DNA of 64,000 nucleotides, from assembly GCF_945957345.1 (NCBI RefSeq), contig NZ_CAMFKW010000008.1:62001-126000 (forward strand), read 5' to 3'. The notes beneath the pieces are model-generated. The model did no database searches and was not told the DNA's origin. It saw only the letters and a list, made by a program, of their open reading frames with translations. Source of the DNA: an uncultured Allobosea sp. GTDB taxonomy: Bacteria; Pseudomonadota; Alphaproteobacteria; Rhizobiales; Beijerinckiaceae. This document shows positions 17,865 to 27,140 of the stretch, piece after piece. Each line of letters begins with the position of its first letter. Positions within the stretch are counted from its first letter, which is position 1. Made by a program: the position numbers and the translations under genes.

Positions 17865-20800
17865 TCAATGAGCCGCTGTCGGTGCCACCGGCGGCTGAGC
17901 CTGCGCCTTGCGCCGCTTGCCGCCGAGATCCGCCAGCCAGCGCACCATCACGTAGAACACCGGCGTGAAGATCAGGCCGAAGAAGGTCACGCCCAGCATG
18001 CCGGAGAACACCGCGATGCCCATCGCCTGGCGCATCTCCGCGCCGGCGCCGACCGAGATCGTAAGCGGCAGCACGCCGAGGATGAAGGCCATCGAGGTCA
18101 TCAGGATCGGCCGCAGGCGGGTCCGGGCGGCAGCGATCGCCGCGTCGCGGCGATGCATGCCCTCGTCCTCCGCCTGCTTGGCGAACTCGACGATCAGGAT
18201 CGCGTTCTTCGCGGCGAGGCCGACGAGCACCACCAGGCCGATATCGACCAGGATGTTGCGGTCCAAGTTGGCGTAGTTCACCCCGAACATTGCCGCCAGG
18301 ATACACATCGGCACGATAAGGATGACCGAGAGCGGCAGGAGCCAGCTCTCGTAGAGCGCCGCCAGCAGCAGGAAGACGAACACCACCGCAAGGCCGAAGG
18401 CGATGATCGCCGTATTGCCCGCGAGCTTCTCCTGCAGCGCGATCTCGGTCCATTCGAAGCCGAAGCCGGCCGGCAGCCGCTCCGCCGCGATCTTCTCGAC
18501 CGCCGCGATGCCTTGGCCGGTCGAATAGCCGTGCGCCATCGCGAGCTGCACTTCCGCCGCCGGATACAGGTTGTAGCGCGGCACGCGATAGGCGCCGGTC
18601 GTGTCGTGGAAGGACGCGATCGAACCGATCGGCACCATCTCGCCATCCGCGTTGCGGGTCTTGAGATTGGCGACGTCGCGCGTGGTCAGGCGGAAGGGGT
18701 TGTCCGCCTGCGCCGTGACGCGATAGGTCCGGCCCAGCAGGTTGAAGTCGTTGATATAGGCCGAGCCCATATAGATCGACAGCGTCTCGAAGATGCGCGT
18801 CACCGGCACGCCGAGCATCTCCGCCTTGGTGCGGTCGATATCGGCGTAGATCTGCGGCGTCTTGGTCGAGAACAGCGTGAAGGGCTGCTGGATGCCCGGG
18901 ACCTGCCCGGCCGAGCCGGCGACGATCCAGGCCGCGCCTTCGAGCGCTGTCAGCCCGCGCCCGCCGCGATCCTGCACATAGCCCTTCAGGCCGCCGCCGG
19001 TGCCGATGCCCGGAATTGCCGGCGGTTCGATCAGCAGGGTGAAGGCTTCCGAGATGCCGAACATCTGCTGCCGGAGATCGGCGAAGATGCCCTGCGTCGT
19101 CAGCCCGGCCTTCACGCGGTCGGCGAAGGGGGCGAGCGTCACGAAGGCCACGCCGGTGTTGGGCGCGATGGTGAAGGTCGCGCCGTCGAGGCCGGCGAAG
19201 GCGACGGTATGCGCAACGCCGGGGCGGGACAGCAGGATCTCGTTGGCCTTGCGCAGCACGTCGTCCGTACGCTGCAGCGAGGAGCCGGGCGGCAGCTGGA
19301 TCACGGCGATGAAATAACCGCGGTCGAGCTGCGGCACGAGGCCGGTCGGTGTCCTGCGGATGTCCCAGACGGTCGCCGCGATCAGGCCGGAATAGACGAT
19401 CAGAAGGATCACCGCGATGCGGATCAGCCGCGAGGTGACGCGCCCATAGGTGCGCGACAACCAGTCGAAGCCGGCGTTGAAGTAATGGAAGAACCAGCGG
19501 ACCGGCGCGCCGAGCTTGTAGAAGAAGCCGTGCTGCTCGTGCTCGTCATGCTTCTTGTGCGCCTTCAGCAGCACCGCCGACATCGCTGGGGAAAGCGTCA
19601 GCGAGACGAAGCAGGAGATCGCCGTCGAGGCCGCGATCGTCACCGCGAACTGCTGGTAGAAGGTACCCTGCAGGCCGCTGATGAAAGCTGTCGGGATGAA
19701 CACCGCACAGAGCACGAGCGCGATCGCCAGCAGCGCGCCGCCGACCTCGTCCATGGTCTTGTGCGCGGCTTCCTTGGGCGTGAGCCCCTCGGCGAGATAG
19801 CGCTCGACATTCTCCACGACGACGATCGCGTCGTCGACGACGATGCCGATGGCGAGAACCAGCGCCAAGAGCGAGATCGTGTTGAAGGAGATGCCGATCG
19901 CGCTCATCACCAGGAAGGTGCCGACCAGCGAAACCGGGATCGCGACGATCGGGATGATGGCGGCGCGCCAAGTCTGCAGGAACAGGATGACCACGATCAC
20001 GACGAGCACGATCGCTTCGAGCAGCGTGTGCACGACTGCGTCGACAGATTCGCCGATGAACTCGGTCGGGTTGTAGATGATGCGGTGCTCTAGGCCGACC
20101 GGGAACTGCTTGGCCATCTCGGCCATGGTCGAGATCAGCTTGTCCGAAGTCGCGAGCGCGTTCGAGCCCGGCCTCTGGAAGACGCCGATGGCGACCGTGT
20201 TCTTGTTATCGAGATAGGCGTTGGTGGTGTAGTCCTGCGAGCCGAGCTCGACGCGCGCGATATCGCGCACGCGGATCGTGCCGCCATCGGCGTCGGAGCG
20301 GACGACGATGTTCTCGAATTCCGAGATGTCCGTCAGGCGGCCGAGCGTGTTGACCGAGAGCTGGAAGGCCTCGTCGGACTTCGCCGGCGGCTGGTTGAGC
20401 GCGCCGGCCGCGACCTGCACGTTTGCGGCCCGCAAAGCGGCGACGACGTCACCGCCGGTCAGGTTACGCGCTGCGACCTTGGCCGGGTCGAGCCAGATGC
20501 GCATCGAGAAGTCGCGTGCGCCGAAGACCTGCACGTCGCCGACGCCGTCGACGCGGGTCAGCACGTCCTTCACGTAGAGCGAGGCGTAGTTGGAGATGTA
20601 CTGCGCGTCCCGCGACCCGTCCGGCGAGATCATGTTGATGACCATCAGGAAGTCGGGCGAGGCCTTGCGCACCTGGATACCGAGCGCGCGCACGTCCTGC
20701 GGCAGACGCGCCTCGGCCTGCGAGACGCGGTTCTGCACCAGCACCTGTGCCTGGTCGATATCGGTACCGCCCTTGAAGACGACATTGATCGTCACCCGCC

Positions 20801-21065
20801 CGTCGCCGGTCGACTGCGATGTGATGTAGAGCATGTCGTCGACGCCGTTCACCTCCTGCTCGATCGGCGTCGCCACCGTGGCGGCGACCGTCTCGGCCGA
20901 GGCGCCGGGATAGGTTGCGGTGATCGAGACCGTGGGCGGCGCGATTTCGGGATATTCTGCGATCGGCAGCGAACGCTGCGCGATGGCGCCGGCGATCGTC
21001 AGCAGCACCGAGAGCACGGTGGCGAAGATCGGCCGGTCGATGAAGAAATGGGCGAAGCGGAACAT
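17865..21065 (-). CDS. RND multidrug efflux pump, inner-membrane permease (AcrB/HAE-1 type)
   Basis: 1066 residues, the usual AcrB size. The N-terminus MFRFAHFFIDRPIFATVLSV is typical. The proton-relay Asp pair in TM4 is present (GIVVDDAIVVVENVER), as are the HAE-1 features ATYPGASAETV and a second pseudo-repeat with AKNAILIVEFA. It forms a trimer in the inner membrane and pumps drugs from the periplasm by H+ antiport. A His-rich stretch (KAHKKHDEHEQHGFF) near residue 505 is unusual. It lies 121 bases after its adaptor gene; no outer-membrane channel gene is adjacent. Confidence 0.95.
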   Translation of the reverse strand: MFRFAHFFIDRPIFATVLSVLLTIAGAIAQRSLPIAEYPEIAPPTVSITATYPGASAETVAATVATPIEQEVNGVDDMLYITSQSTGDGRVTINVVFKGGTDIDQAQVLVQNRVSQAEARLPQDVRALGIQVRKASPDFLMVINMISPDGSRDAQYISNYASLYVKDVLTRVDGVGDVQVFGARDFSMRIWLDPAKVAARNLTGGDVVAALRAANVQVAAGALNQPPAKSDEAFQLSVNTLGRLTDISEFENIVVRSDADGGTIRVRDIARVELGSQDYTTNAYLDNKNTVAIGVFQRPGSNALATSDKLISTMAEMAKQFPVGLEHRIIYNPTEFIGESVDAVVHTLLEAIVLVVIVVILFLQTWRAAIIPIVAIPVSLVGTFLVMSAIGISFNTISLLALVLAIGIVVDDAIVVVENVERYLAEGLTPKEAAHKTMDEVGGALLAIALVLCAVFIPTAFISGLQGTFYQQFAVTIAASTAISCFVSLTLSPAMSAVLLKAHKKHDEHEQHGFFYKLGAPVRWFFHYFNAGFDWLSRTYGRVTSRLIRIAVILLIVYSGLIAATVWDIRRTPTGLVPQLDRGYFIAVIQLPPGSSLQRTDDVLRKANEILLSRPGVAHTVAFAGLDGATFTIAPNTGVAFVTLAPFADRVKAGLTTQGIFADLRQQMFGISEAFTLLIEPPAIPGIGTGGGLKGYVQDRGGRGLTALEGAAWIVAGSAGQVPGIQQPFTLFSTKTPQIYADIDRTKAEMLGVPVTRIFETLSIYMGSAYINDFNLLGRTYRVTAQADNPFRLTTRDVANLKTRNADGEMVPIGSIASFHDTTGAYRVPRYNLYPAAEVQLAMAHGYSTGQGIAAVEKIAAERLPAGFGFEWTEIALQEKLAGNTAIIAFGLAVVFVFLLLAALYESWLLPLSVILIVPMCILAAMFGVNYANLDRNILVDIGLVVLVGLAAKNAILIVEFAKQAEDEGMHRRDAAIAAARTRLRPILMTSMAFILGVLPLTISVGAGAEMRQAMGIAVFSGMLGVTFFGLIFTPVFYVMVRWLADLGGKRRKAQAQPPVAPTAAH

Positions 21066-21186
21066 GGGGATGTCCTGGCCGGAATAAGGCGGGCGGGCGC
21101 CCGGTGGCGCCCGAGATTCAATACCGGGCCGGAGACGACCCGAAAGGCATGCGCCGGCTTTCGGGGAGAGCCGGCGCGGCAGGCGC

Positions 21187-22341
21187 TCAGTTGGTCGTCG
21201 CGACCTTGATCTCGCCGGGCTGCGGCGTCACGGGAACGCCCGGGCGGACCATCGGATTGGCGTTGCCACCGACGATCACCTTGTCCTCGGGCGTCAGGCC
21301 GGAGCGGATCACGCGAAGGCCCTCGCTGAGTGGCCCGAGCACCACCGACTTCGGCACGACCTTGTTCTCGGGGCCGACCGTCAGCACGATCTTATGGGCC
21401 TGATCGGACGCGATCACCGTGTCGGGCACGAGCAGCGCATCGGATTCGCCCGCGAAGAAGCGCAGGCGGCCAAAGACGCCGGGCGTCAGGAACTGGTCCT
21501 TGTTCTCGAACACCGCGCGGCCGCGGATCGTCGCCGAGCGGGCATTGAGCGCGTTGTCGAGGAAGTTGACCTTGCCGCGGCGGCCCCATTTGGACTCGTC
21601 GGAGAGGCGCACCTCCACAGGGGTTCCTGCATCCTTGCTGGCGCCGTCGCGCGGATTGCTCATCCGCGCATAGCGCAGATAATCGGCTTCCGAGACGTCG
21701 AAGGTGAAATAGATCGGATCGACCGCGACGATGGTCGTCAGCAGCGAGGCGCCCGACTGGCCGCCCGCGATCAGGTTGCCCGGATCGACGCGGCGGTTCG
21801 AGATGCGGCCGGCGATCGGCGCGCGCACCTCGGTCCATTCGAGATTGAGCTGGGCATTCTTGAGTGTGGCCTCGGCGCCCTGCTGCGTGCCGATCGCGCT
21901 GTTCAGGTTGGCGCGGCGCTGGTCGACGTCGCGCGCCGTGATCGTGCGGTTCTGCGTCAGGCCCTCGGCGCGCTCGACCTCGTTCTGGGCGAGCTCGACC
22001 TGCGCCTTGGCGCGGGCAACGTCTGCGCGAGCCACGTCGACGGCCAGTTTGTAAGGCCGCTGATCGATGGTAAAGAGCAGGTCGCCCTTCTGGATGAGCG
22101 CGCCGTCGCTGAAATGGACGCTGTCGATGAAGCCGGAGACGCGGGCGCGCACCTCGACCTGATCACTGGCCTCGAAGCGGCCGGTATACTCGTCCCAGTT
22201 GGTGATGCGCTTGGCGAGCGGGTTGGCGACCTGAACCGGAGGAGCTGGCGGGGCTCCCTGAGCGGCAGCGTCGAACGCGGTGAGCGCGGTCGACGTGAAG
22301 GCGGCGGTGAGCACCAGACCGATGAAACGGCTGCGTGACAT
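21187..22341 (-). CDS. RND efflux periplasmic adaptor (membrane fusion protein)
   Basis: 384 residues from ATG 22341, chosen because GGAG lies eight bases upstream and a signal peptide follows at once (RFIGLVLTAAFTSTALTAFDAAAQG); an in-frame extension to 22428 would bury it. Barrel-sandwich halves (EVRARVSGFIDSVHFSDGALIQKGDLLFTID and RAPIAGRISNRRVDPGNLI) flank the helical hairpin that docks to an outer-membrane channel. It belongs to the AcrA/MexE family and is expressed with the pump downstream. No local regulator gene is present. Confidence 0.94.
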   Translation of the reverse strand: MSRSRFIGLVLTAAFTSTALTAFDAAAQGAPPAPPVQVANPLAKRITNWDEYTGRFEASDQVEVRARVSGFIDSVHFSDGALIQKGDLLFTIDQRPYKLAVDVARADVARAKAQVELAQNEVERAEGLTQNRTITARDVDQRRANLNSAIGTQQGAEATLKNAQLNLEWTEVRAPIAGRISNRRVDPGNLIAGGQSGASLLTTIVAVDPIYFTFDVSEADYLRYARMSNPRDGASKDAGTPVEVRLSDESKWGRRGKVNFLDNALNARSATIRGRAVFENKDQFLTPGVFGRLRFFAGESDALLVPDTVIASDQAHKIVLTVGPENKVVPKSVVLGPLSEGLRVIRSGLTPEDKVIVGGNANPMVRPGVPVTPQPGEIKVATTN

Positions 22342-22569
22342 GACGGAACTCCGGGGTAACGAGCCGGCACAACCAATGGGGGTTTCCGGCATTTTGCGCA
22401 AGAAGGGGCGGCCAGTGACGAATGTCAAGAACCATCACTCGTCAAGAGGCGCGATATTGCGCCACATAAGCCACATTCCCGCCATCTGGTTGCAGGAGCG
22501 CAACGCGGCGGGCCGATTTCGCCGCTCGCGAGTGCCGTGCCGGCGCAACGGAAGCTTGCCGCCCGCCCG

Positions 22570-22598
22570 CCGACATCGTAACGCGTAAGCGAATATAG
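22570..22598 (+). promoter_or_regulatory. Candidate gatB promoter
   Basis: CCGACA (22570-22575), 17 bases, ATATAG (22593-22598), ending 17 bases before the gatB start. The -10 is good and the -35 is partial. Confidence 0.35.
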
Positions 22599-22615
22599 CA
22601 GCCGGAAGAGTCCAG

Positions 22616-24097
22616 ATGAACGCGCATGCCCGCCCCGCCGACCCGAAGAAGCTGATCAAGGGCGCGACCGGCGATTGGGAGATTGTGATCGGCATGGAGA
22701 TCCATGCCCAGGTCACCTCCAATGCCAAGCTGTTCTCAGGCGCCTCGACCGGTTTCGGCGCCGAGCCGAACGAGCATGTCAGCCTCATCGACGCCGCCAT
22801 GCCCGGCATGCTGCCGGTGATCAATGCCGAATGCGTGAAGCAGGCGGTGCGCACCGGCCTCGGCCTGAACGCGCAGATCAACAACCGCTCGGTCTTCGAC
22901 CGGAAGAACTACTTCTATCCGGACCTGCCGCAGGGCTACCAGATCAGCCAGTACAAGAGCCCGATTGTGGGTGAGGGCGAGATCGTCGTCGATCTCTCGC
23001 CGACCGAGCAGATTACCGTCGGCATCGAGCGCCTGCATCTCGAGCAGGATGCCGGCAAGTCGATCCATGACCAGCATCCGACGATGAGCTTCGTCGACCT
23101 CAACCGCTCGGGCGTGGCGCTGATGGAGATCGTCTCCAAGCCGGACCTGCGCTCGGCGGACGAGGCGAAGGCCTATGTCTCCAAGCTGCGCACCATCCTG
23201 CGCTATCTCGGCACCTGCGACGGCGATATGGAGAAGGGCAATCTCCGCGCCGACGTGAACGTCTCCGTGCGCAAGCCGGGCGATCCGCTGGGCACGCGCT
23301 GCGAGATCAAGAACGTCAACTCGATCCGCTTCATCGGCCAGGCGGTCGACACCGAGGCGCGCCGCCAGATCGGCATCATCGAGGATGGCGGCACGATCGA
23401 CCAGGAAACCCGCCTCTACGATCCCGGCAAGGGCGAGACCCGCTCGATGCGCTCCAAGGAAGAGGCGCATGACTACCGCTATTTCCCCGATCCGGACTTG
23501 CTGCCGCTCGAATTCGACGACGCCTTCGTCGAGAGCCTGAAGGGCGCGCTGCCGGAACTGCCGGACGCCAAGAAGGCTCGCTTCATCGCGACCTACGGGC
23601 TCTCGCCCTATGACGCCTCGGTGCTGGTCGCCGAGCGCGATCAGGCCGATTATTTCGAGGAAGTCGCCAAGGGTCGCGACGGCAAGGCCGCTGCCAACTG
23701 GGTGATCAACGAATTGTTCGGCCGCCTGAACAAGGAAGGCAAGGACGTCACGACCTCGCCGGTCTCGGCTGCCCAGCTTGGCGGCCTCGTCGACCTGATC
23801 GGCGAGGGCGTCATCTCCGGCAAGATCGCCAAGGATCTGTTCGAGATCGTCTGGACCGAGGGCGGCGACCCGCGCGAGATCGTCGAGACCCGCGGCATGA
23901 AGCAGGTCACCGATACCGGCGCCATCGAGAAGGCGGTCGACGAGATCATCGCGGCGAACCCCGACAAGGTCGAGCAGGTCAAGGCCAAGCCGACCATGCT
24001 GGGCTGGTTCGTCGGCCAGGCCATGAAGGCCTCGGGCGGCAAGGCCAACCCGCAGGCCCTGAACGAGATTCTTAAAGCAAAGCTCGGCATCGAGTGA
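22616..24097 (+). CDS. gatB: Asp-tRNA(Asn)/Glu-tRNA(Gln) amidotransferase subunit B
   Basis: GatB is the kinase/tRNA-binding subunit of GatCAB. 493 residues, the standard length. Signatures: [62 protein letters not shown], and the C-terminal YqeY-like tail domain ending in [17 protein letters not shown]. It stands apart from gatCA and is followed by two GNAT genes, the first starting four bases beyond the stop. Confidence 0.97.
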   Translation: MNAHARPADPKKLIKGATGDWEIVIGMEIHAQVTSNAKLFSGASTGFGAEPNEHVSLIDAAMPGMLPVINAECVKQAVRTGLGLNAQINNRSVFDRKNYFYPDLPQGYQISQYKSPIVGEGEIVVDLSPTEQITVGIERLHLEQDAGKSIHDQHPTMSFVDLNRSGVALMEIVSKPDLRSADEAKAYVSKLRTILRYLGTCDGDMEKGNLRADVNVSVRKPGDPLGTRCEIKNVNSIRFIGQAVDTEARRQIGIIEDGGTIDQETRLYDPGKGETRSMRSKEEAHDYRYFPDPDLLPLEFDDAFVESLKGALPELPDAKKARFIATYGLSPYDASVLVAERDQADYFEEVAKGRDGKAAANWVINELFGRLNKEGKDVTTSPVSAAQLGGLVDLIGEGVISGKIAKDLFEIVWTEGGDPREIVETRGMKQVTDTGAIEKAVDEIIAANPDKVEQVKAKPTMLGWFVGQAMKASGGKANPQALNEILKAKLGIE

Positions 24098-24101
24098 TCA
24101 T

Positions 24102-24608
24102 GTGACGCCCGCCGATCTCGTCATCCGCGACGCCGAAGCCGCCGATCTTCCGGCGGTCAGGGCGCTTTTGGTCGAGACCTGGCATGCCACCTATGACGGC
24201 ATCTACGGCTGGCAGCGTGTCGCCGAGATCACCAATGCCTGGCACTCCCTCGAGAACCTCAAGGCGCAGCTAGGCCGCGGCGAGGGCGTCTTCCTCGTCG
24301 CGCTGGTCGGCGAGGAGATCGTCGCCACGGCCTCCGCCCGGCAGGAGCGCGATGGTGCTGCCCTGCTGACGCGGCTCTATGTCCTGCCGAACCGGCAGGG
24401 CGTCGGCATCGGCCGCACCTTGCTGCAGGTCGCGCTCGCTTGCTTTCCCGAGGCGCCCGTGGCGCGGCTCGAGGTCGAGAGCCAGAACGAGCCGGCCATC
24501 ACCTTCTACGAGCGCATGGGCTTCTTCCTGCAGCGACAGGCGCGTTTCGACGGACGCGACGACACGCCTAACACGCTGCTGATGGCGAAACGGCTGTTCG
24601 TCGCCTGA
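24102..24608 (+). CDS. GNAT-family N-acetyltransferase
   Basis: 168 residues from GTG 24102, only four bases after the gatB stop, so translation is probably coupled. Motif A for acetyl-CoA is LYVLPNRQGVGIGRTLLQVAL (QGVGIG loop), followed by ARLEVESQNEPAITFYERMGF. The acceptor substrate is unknown. The conserved coupling to gatB may reflect operon history rather than function. Confidence 0.88.
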   Translation: MTPADLVIRDAEAADLPAVRALLVETWHATYDGIYGWQRVAEITNAWHSLENLKAQLGRGEGVFLVALVGEEIVATASARQERDGAALLTRLYVLPNRQGVGIGRTLLQVALACFPEAPVARLEVESQNEPAITFYERMGFFLQRQARFDGRDDTPNTLLMAKRLFVA

Positions 24609-24637
24609 CGCAGGCAAACAACGAACGAGATGGGCCT

Positions 24638-25126
24638 ATGACGAAAACCGACGCTTCCGAGATCTGCATGCGCGAGGCGGTCAGGGCGGACGTGCCGCGC
24701 GTCGCGACGCTCATCATGCATGGCGCCTCCGTGCAGAAGCGCACGCCCGAGCAGATCGCGACCGAGGCGCAGGATCCGGTCTATCTCAGCGCCTTCGACG
24801 TGATCGCGGCCAATCCCTACAACGCGCTCTTCGTCGCCGAGCTGGAGGGCAAGGTGGTCGGCACCTACCAGATCACCGTCCTGCCGGGCATGGCCGAGCG
24901 CGGGCGCATCCGCGCCAAGATCGAGAGCGTCCATGTCGCGCCGGAATGCCGGGGCCAGGGCATCGGCGCGATCATGATGCGCCATGCGATCGCCTTCGCG
25001 GCGGAGAAGGGTGTCGGCCTCGTCGAGCTGACCTCGCACAAGGCCCGGCCAGATGCGCATCGCTTCTACAATAGCCTCGGCTTTCAGCAGAGCCACGAGG
25101 GCTTCAAGATGGCGCTCTCGCTCTGA
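24638..25126 (+). CDS. GNAT-family N-acetyltransferase
   Basis: 162 residues. Acetyl-CoA motif VHVAPECRGQGIGAIMMRHAI with RGQGIG, then ELTSHKARPDAHRFYNSLGFQQSHEGFKMAL, a common ending in GNATs acting on small molecules. It follows the first GNAT by 29 bases and is likely in the gatB operon. The two GNATs are not close copies of each other. Confidence 0.88.
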   Translation: MTKTDASEICMREAVRADVPRVATLIMHGASVQKRTPEQIATEAQDPVYLSAFDVIAANPYNALFVAELEGKVVGTYQITVLPGMAERGRIRAKIESVHVAPECRGQGIGAIMMRHAIAFAAEKGVGLVELTSHKARPDAHRFYNSLGFQQSHEGFKMALSL

Positions 25127-25245
25127 GCGAGCACGCCGTGAGGGCATGGCGCGGTCGCGTCGAAAGCGGGCCGTACCCCCTTCCGGGCCTTTCGGATGCT
25201 TCCTAGGTTTCGGGGCGAGGCCTCCCGCCTGAAAGGAAGCGACCG

Positions 25246-25953
25246 ATGTCCGAAGCCCCCGCCAAGCCGATCGACCTCTACTACTGGCCGACGCCGAACG
25301 GCTTCAAGATCACGATCATGCTCGAAGAGACCGGGCTGCCCTACACCATCGTCCCGGTGAATATCGGCAAGGGCGACCAGTTCAAGCCGGACTTCCTGGC
25401 GATCTCCCCGAACAACCGCATGCCCGCGATCGTCGATCCCGACGGGCCGGGCGGCAAGCCGATCTCGGTCTTCGAATCAGGCGCTATCCTGCAATATCTC
25501 GGCCGCAAGACCGGCCAGTTCTATCCGAAGGACGAGCGTGGCCGCGTCGAGGTCGACGAGTGGCTGTTCTGGCAGATGGGCGGCTTCGGCCCGATGCTCG
25601 GCCAGACCCATCATTTCCGCATCTACGCGCTTGAGAAGGTGTCCTATGCGATCGAGCGCTACACCAACGAAGCCAACCGCCTCTACGGCGTGCTGAACAA
25701 GCGCCTCGAAGGCCGTGACTACATCTGCGGCGATTACTCGATCGCCGACATGGCCTGCATCGGCTGGGCCCGCGGCTGGGAACGCCAGGGCCAGGACCTC
25801 AAGCAGTTCCCGCATGTCGCGCGTTGGCTGGAGACGATGATGGCGCGGCCCGCCGTGCAACGCGGCGTCAAGGTCGGCGAGGAGCTGCGCAACCCCGCCG
25901 GCATCAGCACGCCCGAGGAAAAGGCGATCCTCTTCGGTCAGAAGGCGCGTTGA
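25246..25953 (+). CDS. Glutathione S-transferase, YfcG/YghU (Nu) type
   Basis: 235 residues. The N-terminal thioredoxin-fold domain carries YYWPTPNGFKITIMLEE, the Asn/Thr-Pro-Asn motif of the YfcG group of disulfide-bond reductases, and NNRMPAIVDPDGP with the cis-proline and FESGAILQYLG. The C-terminal helical domain contains YSIADMACIGWARGW. Such proteins bind two GSH and reduce disulfides. AAAGGAAGCG stands before ATG 25246. It is monocistronic, followed by a large palindromic repeat. Confidence 0.9.
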   Translation: MSEAPAKPIDLYYWPTPNGFKITIMLEETGLPYTIVPVNIGKGDQFKPDFLAISPNNRMPAIVDPDGPGGKPISVFESGAILQYLGRKTGQFYPKDERGRVEVDEWLFWQMGGFGPMLGQTHHFRIYALEKVSYAIERYTNEANRLYGVLNKRLEGRDYICGDYSIADMACIGWARGWERQGQDLKQFPHVARWLETMMARPAVQRGVKVGEELRNPAGISTPEEKAILFGQKAR

Positions 25954-25959
25954 TCCGCC

Positions 25960-26080
25960 TTCCTTCTCCCCTCGGGGGAGAAGGTGGCAGCGCGAAGCGC
26001 TGACGGATGAGGGAAGAGTAGCGCTGATGGCCCTCATCCGTCTGCTTCGCAGACACCTTCTCCCCCGAGGGGAGAAGGAA
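25960..26080. repeat. Large composite palindromic repeat (REP/BIME-like)
   Basis: Outer arms (25962-25984 and 26056-26078) are exact reverse complements of each other, and each is itself a hairpin (CCTTCTCCCC/GGGGAGAAGG). Inner arms GACGGATGAGGG and CCCTCATCCGTC add to the stem, and two small hairpins (GCGCGAAGCGC, GTCTGCTTCGCAGAC) sit inside. It lies between two convergent genes and could end transcription from both sides. Confidence 0.85.
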
Positions 26081-26087
26081 GAAACCC

Positions 26088-26474
26088 TCAATTCATCCGG
26101 TTCCACTTCACCGAGCGGCAGATCAGGCCGCCCATGACGCAGCCGGCGGTCGTCAACGTGCTGCCCGAGAGCGTCATCGTGCCCGAATAGGTCTTGCCGT
26201 CCTCGGGGTTGAAGGCGCTGCCGCTCCACTTGTTCGTGCCGTTCGGCTTCATGTCGTAGAAGATGCGCTGGCCGACCTTGGCCGGACCCTTCTCGTCCTT
26301 GAGCCACGAGAGCGAGCCGCAGAGCGCGTCGCCACATTTCGTGAAGCGCACGCGCGAGGCGCCGGTGTCGCGCTCCCAGGTGCCGACGACTTCCTGAGCC
26401 GCCGCAGCCGAGACGCTTCCCAGCAGCCCGAGCGCAGCGAAGGCTGCAAGCTTCCATCCGGTTCCGTGATGCAT
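26088..26474 (-). CDS. DUF2147-family exported protein
   Basis: 128 residues. Signal peptide KLAAFAALGLLGSVSAAAA-QE, then the DUF2147 pattern: VVGTWERDTGASRVRFTKCGDALCGSLSWLKD, KVGQRIFYDMKPNGTNKWSGSAFNPEDGKTYSGTMTLSGSTLTTAGCVMGGLICRSVKWNR. The domain is a small periplasmic beta-barrel-like fold of unknown function with paired cysteines. It is monocistronic. A 354-bp gap rich in GANTC sites separates it from the divergent SEL1-like gene. Confidence 0.88.
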   Translation of the reverse strand: MHHGTGWKLAAFAALGLLGSVSAAAAQEVVGTWERDTGASRVRFTKCGDALCGSLSWLKDEKGPAKVGQRIFYDMKPNGTNKWSGSAFNPEDGKTYSGTMTLSGSTLTTAGCVMGGLICRSVKWNRMN

Positions 26475-26828
26475 CCGTTCCTCCCGTGTTCGACCAGCTA
26501 TGTCTGCATGGTTCAGATATGAACCATATCCGGGATTTGGCTTGCCTCCAAGCTGCCGCTGCGGAAGACGTTTCCACTGCTTCCGCAGCGCAAGGTGAAT
26601 CCATTCTCAACGCGCAAGCTCGTGACGTTAGATCAGGTCATTGAAATCATGTCGATTTTCAGGATTCCGAGATGAATCCTTTGTTGATTTAACCGGCTGA
26701 TTACGTCTCGTTGAGACTCGATTCATCGCGAAATTTAGGACGCATTTTAAAGATCGGACCCACTCTCAAACGCATCAGCCGGGGCCTTTGGACGGGTGCC
26801 CGGCGCAAAGACAAAAGGGTGGTTTGTC
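26475..26828. other. 354-bp divergent intergenic region with a GANTC cluster
   Basis: No gene seen. Compared with its neighbours it is AT-rich from about 26600 to 26760. It holds five GANTC (CcrM methylation) sites at 26597, 26663, 26674, 26715 and 26720, and a short dyad GTCTC-GTT-GAGAC at 26705-26717. Promoters of both flanking genes must lie here. Confidence 0.55.
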
Positions 26829-27098
26829 ATGGCACGCATGGAGATGAGCGCTGTTCCTGCTTCGCTGGTGATTCCGGCGGAGGTGTCGGCGGAAGCCTAT
26901 TACGAACTGGGCCTGATGCATGCTTCGGGGCGGGCAGGAGCCGTCGACCTGGTCAAGGCGCAGATGTGGTTCAACGTCGCCTTTGCCCGTGGCTGTGCCC
27001 GTGCAGCGGCGCACCGCCAGGAGCTGGCGCTCGAAATGGACCGCGACCAGATCGCTTCAGCCCTGCGCGAGGCACGTGCTTTCCTCACGCGGCACTGA
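26829..27098 (+). CDS. SEL1-like repeat protein (short)
   Basis: 89 residues from ATG 26829. A single SEL1/TPR-like unit is visible: AEAYYELGLMHASGRAGAVDLVKAQMWFNVAFARGCARAAAHRQELA, followed by an acidic helix and RAFLTRH. Such one-repeat proteins are widely conserved in Rhizobiales and probably mediate protein contacts; no activity is known. The upstream region carries five GANTC sites, suggesting cell-cycle-linked methylation control. Confidence 0.8.
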   Translation: MARMEMSAVPASLVIPAEVSAEAYYELGLMHASGRAGAVDLVKAQMWFNVAFARGCARAAAHRQELALEMDRDQIASALREARAFLTRH

Positions 27099-27140
27099 GG
27101 CCACTCTCGGCACCCGGAAGGATGGCGCCTGTGGCGCCGT

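Noticed and set aside
17868-20093. 741-codon open frame on the plus strand opposite the RND pump
   Set aside because: It is the antisense of a well-supported RND gene; the product is low-complexity (His/Arg/Asp-rich) as expected from GC-rich shadow frames.
22416-22444. TGACGA ... TCGTCA dyad as an operator of the RND pump
   Set aside because: Only six-base arms with a 17-base gap; such dyads are expected by chance and no regulator gene is adjacent.
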